A stretch of DNA of 64,000 nucleotides. It comes from Aphelocoma coerulescens (lineage: Eukaryota > Chordata > Aves > Passeriformes > Corvidae). The notes below the pieces were generated by a model. The model searched no databases. It worked only from the letters and a program-made list of their open reading frames with translations, and was not told where the DNA came from. The position numbers and the translations under genes are program-made. The stretch lies in contig NC_091017.1 in the NCBI RefSeq assembly GCF_041296385.1, positions 49,412,214-49,476,213 on the forward strand, written 5' to 3'. Shown here one piece after another: positions 39,401 to 50,745 of the stretch; positions within the stretch are counted from its first letter, which is position 1, and the number at the start of each line of letters is the position of its first letter.

Positions 39401-40486
39401 GCAACAGTAGCACTCAGGGCCCCATAGCCTTCAGGCAGCATCAGTTCCCAAAACTAAAAATGACATAAAAAATCAAAGTCTTTTGTTCCACCTGCCCCCT
39501 GAGTGCATGTATTTTCAGACAAAATAGGAAGTGACCCTGCCTATGCTTATATCCTCAAAGTTATCCTCAAAGAAAAACAGAGAATATCAATACAGTAGCA
39601 TTATACCAGGCAATGATTTAATTAGCTGACTCTGTCTTATGGGGAAAACTGGGATATGGGGCTGAGATAATGGGCCAAAGTTTGAAGTAAATTCTTTAGT
39701 GGCTTCTCTGTTTTATAGCTCTTTAGCAACTGTGTGTTCGTGTAGCTCACGTGACATCCATACTGTAACTGAAAAAGAATACCTATGTTTTGGGTTGTTA
39801 TTTTATTTTCATGTTCCAATAACTGCACTAGTTTTTGTTTAGATATCATAATAGTGGTGGCTTAATACAGTAGAATAAAAACAACATATTGAAAAACTAA
39901 TGATAGCAGTGGATTTTATGTACTCCATTTACCAGAGGATAAAGTGAAAGCATAGATATTCCTTTTATGTGAAAGATGCATGGCAAAATTCCCAACTAGA
40001 ATATCCTTTTTGTAATTATATGAAAATGTAAATGAAAAAGGTGATTTTTTTACTCAAACCAACCTAACATATAGCTTATGTGACTATAGAAAAAAAGCAT
40101 ATTTGTATACTGTACTCAAAAGAAGTGAAATGAATTGTGCATGGAAATCAACAGGAAATTACTTTCAAAATTCACACTGAATTCTTGGGGGGTACAGAGA
40201 GTGTCTGTGTTAGATCAGATTTTATCTTTACAAGAAATTGTAGGAATATATGAATATCTACTAGTTTACAGTTTATTCAAGAGCTTACACTTGTGTCTTT
40301 TGTCTTGGAAGGACTTTTAAAATGTAGTGCAGAGAACACAATTATAACTGAGGAAGAGTGGAAAAGAACTGACTTAATCCAAAAACAAACTTGACAGCTA
40401 ACTCTGTCGCTAGTTTCCAATGCAGGGTGTTTTACTGTAAGAGATAGAAAGTGTAGATTGAGAAGCCAGAAATGTAATTCATAGAA
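33441..40486. other. Unique AT-rich non-coding DNA
   Basis: About 7 kb without a supportable gene. Minor structures include ATATTAATTATA repeated at 33658-33669 and 33673-33684, a pyrimidine-rich stretch at 34090-34240 that keeps a 103-codon frame open, GGCCATAAGG twice in tandem at 34709-34728, and a short imperfect repeat of GGAAACCATT(A/G)CAG near 38487-38518. The 110-codon minus frame at 35291-35623 is lysine-rich from poly-A/T and looks like chance. Confidence 0.55.
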
Positions 40487-41023
40487 CTAAAATATCTCCC
40501 AGATAAATCCACAAAAATGTTTTCTTAGAATTCTGTTGTTTGCTGAGTTGATAAGGACTGAAGATTTCTGCCTCCTAAGGGAGGACCCAGTTGGGACGTT
40601 AGAAGAGCAGTTCCTGGTGACCTTGCTGCCAGCTATCAGATGCTTTTTCATCTTCGCTTTCAGCATGACTTCTGCCATTGTTTGTGTGATTTTTTTAATA
40701 ACAAAATAGAAAAAGGGGCCAGAAGAGGCTGATCTTAGCAGAAGTTGTGACCAGAGGTAGGAAGGAAACGTGAAGACAGAGGGTCTGGCAGCAGGTGGGA
40801 GGCATAGGCGGACAGACAGGAGTTTATTGGACATCTGGAAGTATCTACCAGAGGTGATGGGAGAAAGTAAAGGTGATGGGAAAGTGAAGGCCAAGTACTC
40901 TGCACAGAAAAAAGCCACAGATTTTTTTTTTTTTTTAACATAGGCATCTTTTATTTCAAAACAGAAGCAGGAAGCTACATGTAAAGAAAACAGTGCTACT
41001 GTGAACTCTAAAAGCGCCAACAA
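40487..41023 (-). other. Long open frame of doubtful reality (178 codons)
   Basis: The longest continuous frame on the minus strand outside the microsatellite. It begins at TTG, not ATG, contains a run of lysines from an A/T homopolymer (plus strand 40921-40936), and its C-terminal half is basic and serine-rich. The plus strand here is purine-rich, so the minus strand is pyrimidine-rich and naturally poor in stop codons. No domain, signal peptide logic or splice signal is convincing. I do not recognise any family, and I treat it as probably non-coding. Confidence 0.12.
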
Positions 41024-43737
41024 CTGCTTCAGTTAGAGGACTTGTGACACTTATGTCTTCAAGGAAGATATCCAGGCTACTGAGAAAACAGCAATACCAT
41101 TCGAGATAGGGTAGTGATGAAATTGTGTGAACACATCTATGATCAAAAGAAAAGCCAAACCAAACTTTAATGACTAAATGGTGGCATAATGATGCTTCAA
41201 GAGCTATAAGCTAAATCTTGGCTGCTTTATAAGCTATGTGACCTCAGAGTCTTAATGCTTATGTAGAGGAGTCCATATTAATTTTTTAAACTGGTATAGA
41301 AAAAATATAATTTAAGGAGTGACACTTTCTAGAGTACAAAAATGAGAGTTGTGGCAAAATACTTATCTCTTTCTGTACAAATCATTGTAATGTTACTGCT
41401 ACAATGCTACAATGTGTATATTAAATGCATACAGTAGCAAGACACTACTTCTAGTGGAAGAAAAAAAAAGATTTTTACATTTCCATCAAAGAAAATTATA
41501 TTTTTAGTAATATTTAATTTGACTTTTTATTTTTATCCTCTGATTTATTTTTTCTTATTTTTCTTCTATTTCCTACATCGTTTTCAGAAGACTGAATGAT
41601 CGACCACATTAACAGCTTATATCTTCTCTTTTTGCTAACAATTCTCTCCATCACTCTTTAGTCTTTTCAAAGCAAATAGATCTTTGGTGATTTGGTAGTT
41701 GGAAATGTGTCCCTCTGTGCCAATACTGAATCAGTGTCTCCATGTGATGACGTGGAGTCTGAATCTGGTTAATGGGATGGTACACAAGTCAGTACTTAAT
41801 TAATAAAAAATGAGGGTGTACAGAGACAATGTGCTGATGCAGAGGTGCTGTGGGTAGCTCAGGTGAAATGTATGAAATTGACATCTTGCATTCTGTTTGA
41901 CAAATTCTTGAGCTTGCAAACTGAAATATAGGCAGTAATCTATTCTCCCACAGATTTCAGGGACACTTGGCATTTTTCTCTGCTGTTAGAGGTCCCAAAT
42001 GTTCAAAAGCCTGGACCTAAATGTCTTTGAACTATTTAATCCCCTTTCCATTTTCTACTTCTCTGGTTACTTTTAAAATGGAGATGAGGAATGTTTAGCC
42101 AATGGTAAGATTAAACATCAAAATTATCTCACAGTGTGTTTAATGGAGACTTAAAAAGACATCTATTGAAGTGATTATGGAAGCACTAGAGGAATTTATT
42201 TTAATAGTAGCTTCAACGGACTTTGGTTTCAGCTGCATTCCGTAATTTCTTTTCCAGTTTCTGAATATCCTTTTAGAAAGTGGACTTTACCCTTATGTTT
42301 ACTGTTGTGCTATAATGCTTTCTATGTATGTACTTTGACTTTCTACAGTCAGGAAGCAACTCTGGGTATTTCTTTATCCACGTGTTTGATTTGTCACTCT
42401 GAATTCCACCCTGCCTGTTGGTGTCAGTCTTCTGGAGAGAAGAACACTCACTAGCTCTGCAAAAAAGGCAATGTTGCCCAGAGATTTTAACTATTTGTTT
42501 AATAGTTTTAGAACTGTTTAAGCTTGAAAGCAGCAACAAATTTCCCTTATTTTAGATCCAGTGACAAGCTACATATTGGTTTTGGCATTATGAAAACAAG
42601 CAGCTGCCAGGCAGGATACTCCATGTTGCCTTGACTGATGGCTAGCAATTCTACTGAATAACATTTGAAGTATAGGGGCTTGTTCAGGGCTAATCCCAGG
42701 GGAGGTTTCTGGAGTTAAAGATAGCTGAACTTCAGTGTAGGCCATCTCCTTAGCAGTCAAACAAAATAACCTCAGTGACAATACAGTGACTCAAAATCAA
42801 AGTTCATATAAAAAGGTAGATTTGAATTGGGAGTAAATTCATGAAGAGAATGAACTGACACATCCTTTGATGTTTGACTGCTTACTTTTGATTGCCTTAG
42901 TGTAAAACCCAGAGAAGACCTCCCCAGAGTTTCTAAAAGATCAATTTACTTCTGATATGGGATGAAACCTAGTCTGCTGCTTGCATTTAAATAGGAGGCC
43001 TTTCACTGTGTTGCTGCGGGTACATTGAAAAGATTGGTAACATTGAAAGGGAAAACTCCCAAACGTAGTACTACAGCAAATAGCTCAAATAGTGTGCCTG
43101 TGTGACTCTCCACATGCACACAGTAGATGTTTTCATGTATAGAGACATAACCAATACAGCCTTTCAGAATTTGATGATGATACTTTTCGAAGCATGTATG
43201 TACTGCTTTTCTGAAATAGAAGCCCTAATAAATGGAAAGGTTAATGATCAGGAAAACTATGTTCCCTGGCAGATTACTGATTTCCTGCCTTACTTTCTAG
43301 ATTAGTTTTTCTTCCTCTATTCTGCAGCTTTTGCTGAAGTGTATAGTAGCTTAGAAATGAGCTGCTAGTAGTGCAGTATGGTACTATTCATCAGAGGAAC
43401 AAATTCCTCTGGACTGGTGACATATTTGCTCTTGACTTGTGTAGACTTGTATTCACAATGTTTTTATGCAAAGGGTCATTACACCCACTTGTAAATGAGT
43501 TGTGTCTGTATCTGATACTAGATAGATACATATATTTGAATTCAGAGTGTCTGTGATGCATACATGGCTTGGATAAACATCTACATTCCGTTCATTAGTC
43601 TTCCTTTTCAACTGTTTTTGTGATATTTAAGTCAGCCTGAATGGGTACTTGTTTATAGGTTTATTAATTACAGATCTGACTAAATGAATTTACACTTAGA
43701 CAACAGATATTGCAGTTAAAATCTCTCTCTTAGAATA
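41024..43737. other. Unique AT-rich non-coding DNA
   Basis: Includes short GCTACAAT repeats near 41398-41414 and an A run at 41460-41470. No gene or repeat family is recognised. Confidence 0.55.
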
Positions 43738-43764
43738 AATGATCTGGATAATACTTTATATAAG
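43738..43764 (+). repeat. Dispersed 27-bp repeat, copy 1 (partner at 50719)
   Basis: AATGATCTGGATAATACT followed by TTATATAAG matches 50719-50745 at 25 of 27 positions, in the same orientation. Flanks do not match visibly. Confidence 0.6.
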
Positions 43765-43819
43765 TTCAAGTTGCCAACAAGTATCAATAGTCTTGTAAGT
43801 AGTGACAGATGTGAACTAT
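43765..43819. other. Unique non-coding DNA
   Basis: Short stretch between the dispersed repeat and the hairpin cluster. Nothing is recognised. Confidence 0.6.
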
Positions 43820-43882
43820 TCATTCTAAATTTTATACTCTTTCCTAGACATGATTTTGCATCTAATGCAAAATTTAGAATGA
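43820..43882. repeat. Nested inverted repeats with two competing hairpins
   Basis: TCATTCTAAATTTT (43820-43833) is the exact reverse complement of AAAATTTAGAATGA (43869-43882), leaving a 35-base loop. Inside it, ATTTTGCAT (43853-43861) pairs with ATGCAAAAT (43865-43873) across a 3-base loop. The two stems share bases 43869-43873, so they are mutually exclusive. Confidence 0.9.
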
Positions 43883-45103
43883 CTCACATTTCTTATTCAC
43901 CAAATATCCTTAAATATTTAGATGTGCCTCAGATGGTATGAGCAAACTAGTATTGAATTTTTTTCAACTGAGGAAAGGAAATAATGAAGTTTATTTTTTG
44001 CTTTTTAGTGTTAAACTCATGGCAGCTGGAAGGCCTTAATTGTAATTTCAAGCATCAGACATGCTTCCAAACCTGAATAGGTTGTCTTCATTCTACACTG
44101 TTACATGTTAAGGTGGTGTAATCACATACCAGAGTAGTCACTGATACTGAAAAACATTGTGTCACCACAAATGTCTACTTATATAGCTATGCAGATGATA
44201 AAGCAGTACCTGCACAATAATGAAGTGATAATTGTGAAGAAGCATTGTTGCTTTTAAGACAATTCATAACTTTTATGTTGCTTTTTGTAATTCATAACTT
44301 TTTGTTACTTGCTGACATGGTGAGTGTGGATGTACAGAAAACTTGTGGCTGTAAAAGATTCAGACCCATGCTTTTAAGATACGTGAACATTGATGGCTAC
44401 TGCCATTGTGGTCATCTATGTTGTGTTCCCGGCAATATCTCATTTTCATTTTGCCCTGGCTTTGTTTTGCCAGACTGAGTTACGATGAAGAAGTGACTCT
44501 TGTCTCTTTTATCAGTACAGTTTGTAAGTGAAGTGTTGAATGGCCCTGAAAGTCTCTGCTGCTACAGACCTGATCTAATTCACATGGGTGTTTATAATTT
44601 TTGGATTAATAATAAAAGATATATGGGAATATATTAATTTCTACTTTTCAGCCCTTGATAAACAAATATAAAAATATAAATGCAAAATTTTGAGTGAGCT
44701 CATCTTAATAAATCTAATTATGCACCAGATACATCTCAGGTACATGTTAATAGAGTTTAGTATCTGGCAGTATTTAAGGCTTTATTCAATGAGGCATAAA
44801 TGTGACTTTGATTCAAAGAGTTGGCCTATCATGTTAATAAGCAAAATTATGGGCTATGTAAATATAGTCTCTATGCAATATTGATAGTCTTAACAGAGAT
44901 ACTTCGGTTGAAATTTATCTGGTACTTGAACCAGTAGCTGCATTAAGAGAGGAAAAAAAGAATCCCACAAGAGTGCACGCTTGGTACACAATTCCCCAAT
45001 TGTTTGGCTACAGGAAAAAACATCTGTTGCTTGGGATTCACACTGCTTTCTCATGATGGCTTATTTTGTCCTTTACATAATTTTGCTCCATGACTGTGGA
45101 GTT
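43883..45103. other. Unique AT-rich non-coding DNA
   Basis: An imperfect direct repeat of AATTCATAACTTTT lies at 44261 and 44289. The 77-codon frame at 44245-44478 includes several cysteines but no recognisable zinc-finger or knottin spacing. Confidence 0.55.
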
Positions 45104-45161
45104 GGTTTTTTTTGTTGTTTGTTTGTGGTTTTTTGTTTGCTTTTGATTTTTTTTTTTTTTT
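45104..45161 (+). repeat. T/G-rich low-complexity tract
   Basis: Runs of T interspersed with G (TTGTTGTTTGTTTG, then a run of 14 T). Confidence 0.9.
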
Positions 45162-46186
45162 GCATATATTTCTTCTGTTCCTCTGTGAATTAAACTTCTT
45201 TGTCTATGTTTCTGATTCTGCCTGACCATTATCCCATTGCTGGATTCAGGGATACATGCATAGGAAAGGAAAACAGTGAGGTACTTTTTACATGTTCTCT
45301 TAAGCCCGAAATATCATAATCTTTCTTTGACAGTTCAGTTTTATGCTGAGTTGATTACTGAGGAGAAATTTTTCTTTGAAGATTTTTGACTTTATTTGGA
45401 ACCTGGGAGAGAAACACTAACCTTATGTACAAAAATAGGAGCCATCCTCTCTTGCCTCAAAGGATATAGCATTACTTTTTAAGAGCTTGCTCTTGACTCT
45501 AGTGAATTCAAGAGATGTCTGTTGTCTTTTACTACTGTCTTTACCTCAGACCACAGATGGTATACTGTACAACTATTTATTCTAAGCCACTTCAAGGGAA
45601 GTTTCTGGCTTTTGCAAACCACAATCTTGATGTTGCTTCTCATCGAGGAGGTTAATTTGAATAGGTCTGTTATATGAGAATTTTAATTTTCATTATCTTG
45701 ACTCTTCTGCCAAGGTAATCAATGACTATACTCTTTGTACAGACAGTGACAAAATGTAGTAGATACTCAGATAAATTAAGATCTCGCACATCATGAAAAA
45801 TAGCTCAGCCTAAGGTCAAAGTTAGAATAGTCACAGGTTTGCCTTCTAGCTTGAGAATCTAGTTCCTCAATTTTTACTTAATTTGTTCAGTTTGAAATGT
45901 CTAGGTTTAAAAGATCTAAATTCAAAGCTTGCTGAAATAAATGGAAGTTTGTCTCAATTTTTTTAATGTTTCTTTTCAATTTGATTTACACTGAATTAAA
46001 GTTTTGCAGGGTTGCTTCCTATGGTTTTGATTTTACTTGAAGCAAATTTCTTTTGTGGTGCATCTTCAATTCCCTGGAAGCTGGCATACTTTTTACAAAC
46101 TATGGAGATGGACTCCTGTTCAGTTCCAAATCCTGCTGGAGAGAGAAGTAATGGAATTTTGTTCTGTTGTGTACAAATCTTCACCC
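45162..46186. other. Unique non-coding DNA
   Basis: No feature recognised. Overlapping frames on both strands at 45996-46294 are chance. Confidence 0.6.
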
Positions 46187-46281
46187 GAAACATATTTGCT
46201 GCTGCCAAGGTTAAAAACTGCTGAAACATATTTGCTGTCTATTTCTCTTTCTCTTCTCTCCTCCCCCTCCCCCCCCCCCAA
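46187..46281 (+). repeat. Short direct repeat leading into CT/C-rich tract
   Basis: GAAACATATTTGCTG occurs at 46187-46201 and again exactly at 46223-46237. It is followed by a CT-rich tract ending in a run of about ten C (46270-46280). Confidence 0.85.
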
Positions 46282-47360
46282 TCCTGTCTCATAAAGCAAT
46301 CAAATCCTGTTTTTGGAGTGTACCTTGACATTCCAAATGTGGCACCTTGCTCTTTGCTGTATCTTCCACCATTACCTCTGTGACATAATCTTCACATTCA
46401 AGCACTTAAATGTAGAGACTGAGAGAAACTGAAAAACTTTGTTCTACTCTGCCTAAAAATTGATAAAAATGCACTGTATGGGATTTTTTCTTCCTTCTAT
46501 AATTGAGTGGTGTTTGGTGTTTCCCCCAAAGAGGATGATGAATATGAACTCTAGTTCTGTGTTAAAGGTGATGGTTTTGTGGATGGTTTTGGCTCTGATA
46601 GCCTCAGTTTCTGATTTGTAAAATAGCAATATATTCACTTATTTAGGTCTCATCAGTATTTTAATATTTAAGATCTGTGAGAAGATCAGGTGCAATAATA
46701 ATGATAATTTTGAAAAAAAAAAGACAAGAAAAATGAATTACTGTGATTCAGAGCAGGGAATGCATGGAACAATATGTTGAACCCACAGGCACAAAGTACA
46801 GTAACTTGCTGCTGATTTCACTTGCATATTCACTGAAGTAGGACAATATGTAATCGTGCAAGTGATGCACCTTAATTCTTGTGGTCTGTCCTATGAGTGT
46901 AGGCAGAACGAAAAAATTCAGGTGCATTGGTGTATTCCAATTTTGCAGCAAAGTGTCTCTTTAGTGTCTTGGTTCTGTATAATCTACTGAGTTACTGCTG
47001 AACTACAATTACACTAGGATAGATCCTCAGAACTGTTTTGTCAGTTGCTACAAAAATGCATGCTGGATAGGTGGAGAAATATACTATATCCACAGAGAAA
47101 TAGTGAAGTTCAGGTATTTGGAATTCTCTCCAAGTTTGGGAATGGAATGAACTGTGGGGAGCATGGACCCTTCATTTGTTTCCTTCCAGGAGGAGTGGAT
47201 TTTGTAAATTCTTCTCTTTCAGTCTAAGTCCTTGCTCTCATGCATTAGGTTTCCTGAGTACAAGACTGCTTACCAGCTTTTAGCTGGAGCTGGTCCTGCC
47301 TTTCCTACATTCTTAATTTCATCTCTTCTGCCAGAAGGCACACAGCCTTGCTTTACTCTG
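46282..47360. other. Unique non-coding DNA
   Basis: No repeat family or gene-like frame recognised. Confidence 0.6.
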
Positions 47361-47426
47361 TTTTTGTTTTTTTTTAAGTTTTTTTGGTTGATTGGTTGGT
47401 TGGTTCTGTTTGTTTTTTTTTTTTTC
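47361..47426 (+). repeat. T/G-rich low-complexity tract
   Basis: Long T runs flank TTGGTTGATTGGTTGGTTGG. Same polarity and style as 31392-31501 and 45104-45161. Confidence 0.9.
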
Positions 47427-49486
47427 CTCCAGCAACAGTTTCAACCCCAGTTATCCCTGTAGGGGATCTTCAGTCCTTTTCCCAGCTTCCTCTAGAATTG
47501 TCTTTATCTCAGTCTCATTGCTCAGTCACACACCCTATTGCTAAAGCTGTGCCATGGGTGATCTTTGCTCTTCCAAGCCCCTTGATTGGTAGGTAATACA
47601 AGAACCTTCCAAAACTCCCTCTGTTTCTTTGAAGTACTAAAACCTAGGGAAGGTTAACACCAAGTCAAATGCCACAGACCTGTTTACACATATTAGATCA
47701 CTATGACTGGAAAGAATCATGAGTGAGGAAGAATTGATGCACTGGAAGGGCTGAATTAATTACTTGACTGTCATGTTGTTATTTTTTTTTAAAGAGCTTA
47801 AAGTGCAAAAACTTGTCAGTGATTTACTCCATCACATTTCCTTGTAGGATGCATTTATTACTTCCCCTGCTTTCTTTTAAGATCAAAGCCAGTTAATGCC
47901 TTATGTTTTCAGATATATTGGTATGTTCCTCAGCAGTATTTTCCATAGTGTCTAGTGTATCCCTCAAGGTTTGCCTCCCCATCCTTACAGCCCAAGCTTA
48001 TGTGAATTCTTTGAAATGTGTGACACTCTGTAGGCCACCTTTGAAAAAATTTTATTGTACGTTTTCTTACATTTGTAAGGGTCATATGTTTGTTATCTTC
48101 AAATTTTATTTTTTAAAAAATTTATAGTCACAGCATAGTTGAATTTTTCATTTCTTCTATTATGGTTAACAGTGATAAGCATAAAAAATTGCAGTTTCTT
48201 CTGATGCAGAGACTGTTGGGTTCTTAATCAACCTTCAATTTTCCATATTTTTACAAATTTAATAAGTAACTTCCTGGAATTCTGATGACAAATTAAATGG
48301 AAGATAAATCTATTTTCTGACTTTCAGACTCTACATAACATTAAGGAGCTCCCTTAAGAACACTAAAAGGTTTACCGATAAATCAAGATTAATTTCCACT
48401 CTATTCTTATTGACTTTATTTTTTTAATTGTTGTTTTTTAGAACCAGTGCAGAATTCAATATCATAGACTGAAAATTTTCACAGGATTGATTCATGAGCT
48501 GGAGATGCATCTCTTATACTGGAATGGCTGAGCTTTGATGAAAGAACTAATTTTCTTCAAATCACTATTTTTTTCTACATAATCCATGCACACTTTTGCT
48601 TATAAGACCACTGCTGTTGGTTGATCTAGTTTTTCAGGAAGAAAAAGAATTTTGCATCATGGTATATAGCACTTATACTATACGTCATATCAATATACCT
48701 TCTACATATTGATCAGTAAGTACACTAATAATGCACATCTTTATATTTTAATAGCTGCTAACTTTTTGGACTGCATTTTGGAGAGTGGGTCAACAAACAC
48801 AAAGAGATTCAGATGCTGTTCATTTAGAATTCTTTTCTCCAGCAGATTTCTCGTATATGTGGGTATCTTCCAATACACTTTCCAAAACAATCAGATATGT
48901 AATTGTAAATGCTCAAATATGGCTTTTTTCTTCCACCCCCCCATCTTTGAGAAGAGCTTACCCACTGTGATTTTATTTCTTCTTTTCCTTTTAATTAAGC
49001 AAAGGGTAGATACAACGCTCATATTTACTGTTAAATGTAACCAGAGAAGGTCTACAATGTAAAGCCCAAATGATTTAACATGCTTAAGGAAAGGCATAAT
49101 GACTGGAAATCTGGGAATGGATAATTTGTCATGAAAAGAAGATATTTTTGAAATTTCTAAAGTAAATGGTTCTACTCTATTTTAGTATTAAGATTATTTT
49201 TTAAGGTATATCATTGCAGTAAACATAATGTAAAATTTTAACTTACTGCTCACCTGAAATTGACTGATTTTTTAAAATTATCTTTAAAAAACTTAACACC
49301 TGCCTAAGACTTTTTATTTTGGTATCCTAAGAATGGTTGGACTGTTTGAGATATTACTTTTTGTAACAAAACATCCACCAAATGCTATTGCACTTTCTAA
49401 TGATCCATGAAGACCATGAAGAGACTGCTATAAATCACATAGGAAGGAAAAATAATGTTGTTCATATGGATGGAGAAAATAAAGGT
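47427..49486. other. Unique AT-rich non-coding DNA
   Basis: The 117-codon frame at 48709-49062 begins at a non-ATG codon and lacks any family resemblance. No repeats are recognised. Confidence 0.55.
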
Positions 49487-49622
49487 TTAAATCCAACTAT
49501 GTGATGCCCTCAGATAACTCTTCTTGTTCTCAAGAAGATATGCTGCATTTTCTGATTCCTTCTGGTAAAACCTGCTGTTTTGAAAACTCCACCTTGACTG
49601 AAATCCTAAAAAAATAAAGAAA

Positions 49623-49961
49623 ATGGAGTTATGTTTTGCTGACTTTTGCCCAGAAGGCTTGTTAAAATACTTGGGGTACAAACATGTCCTTACAGAAGGA
49701 AAGGAAAATGCAGAGTTCTTATGGAAACCCCCTGAGGATTTTGTGTTAGCCTTTGCTTTCCCGTTGAGCATTGAACCAAGCCCCAGAAATGGGCTAAGTT
49801 TAGAGCGGCTGCTGCTGCTGGCTGACTTCAGCCAGGGAGTAATTTGCTCAGAATCTTTTACATTCAGTGTGCTTTCTCTCTGTCTGTATTCAAGCAAGCC
49901 TGTTTCCTGGAGATTTACAGCTCCTGTGCTACTTGAGCTTAGGTTGAGCTACCCGGAGTAA
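49623..49961 (+). CDS. Unrecognised 112-codon ATG open frame, doubtful
   Basis: Starts at an ATG with a favourable context (A at -3, G at +4: GAAAATGG) and ends in TAA at 49961. The peptide is compositionally protein-like, with an acidic/aromatic N-terminal half (KYLGYKHVLTEGKENAEFLW), a leucine-rich patch (LSLERLLLLADFSQG) and few low-complexity runs. A 136-codon frame is open on the opposite strand (49487-49897), which suggests a general shortage of stops in a locally GC-richer block. I recognise no family. Possibilities are a lineage-specific small protein, one exon of a longer gene, or chance; chance is most likely. Confidence 0.18.
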   Translation: MELCFADFCPEGLLKYLGYKHVLTEGKENAEFLWKPPEDFVLAFAFPLSIEPSPRNGLSLERLLLLADFSQGVICSESFTFSVLSLCLYSSKPVSWRFTAPVLLELRLSYPE

Positions 49962-50718
49962 CAGTTGTATATGCTTCTCTTGTGATTTAGATTCTAACAT
50001 ATGAGTAAAGAGGAAAAATGTTACACAGCCAATTTCCTGGAATACTTATATTAATTGTGTATGAGCTACAAATGACTGAATAATTGATTTTGGCTGATAA
50101 ATAAAATCTTGTAAAAAGATTTTAATAATATTTAAAGTTATTCTCACTGTGTTTTGGACAAAGAAAGACCTCGTATACATATATTTCCATGTGAAGTTTA
50201 CTTATTTAATTTCACTGGGATACTTATAAGATCGCAAGTCAGCCTGATCAAGGTGCAGAAAGAAGTTTACAGTTCTTTATCCTTCTAATGCATGCCAAAA
50301 CACTCAACATTTTCTGTAGTTAGTGCAAATGAAAAATAGCTAGGTGTTGGCAAGCAGTGCTTTTAGACACCTCTGGGTTTAAAGCTTTTAAAGACCTTTC
50401 CATCTTTAGATTCTGGAACAGGATTTTGGATTCTATGCGCAAGTTTTATGACTTATTTATAATTTTATCACTTCTTGGTTTTTGCATGTCCCAGTAGAAA
50501 GTATTACACTAATATTAATCATATATTTTCTTTCCTTCTGTTTTCTCCACCAGAAATTGCTGAAAAAATTGCTCACAGTATTTAAAGACATTTCAGTTAT
50601 CTAAATATTTAAATATAACAAGCCCCTTTAAAAATACTCTGAAACTGTTTAGAAGTTGTGTTATTTTCAGTTCTGTGATTTGATTCAACTGCCTGTATCT
50701 GGAGAAGCAACTCAGAAG
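49962..50718. other. Unique AT-rich non-coding DNA
   Basis: No feature recognised. Confidence 0.6.
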
Positions 50719-50745
50719 AATGATCTGGATAATACTACATATAAG
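50719..50745 (+). repeat. Dispersed 27-bp repeat, copy 2 (partner at 43738)
   Basis: AATGATCTGGATAATACT followed by ACATATAAG. It differs from the first copy only at two adjacent bases. Confidence 0.6.

Noticed and set aside
48709..49062. 117-codon plus-strand frame
   Set aside because: Non-ATG start, ordinary AT-rich composition and no recognisable motif.
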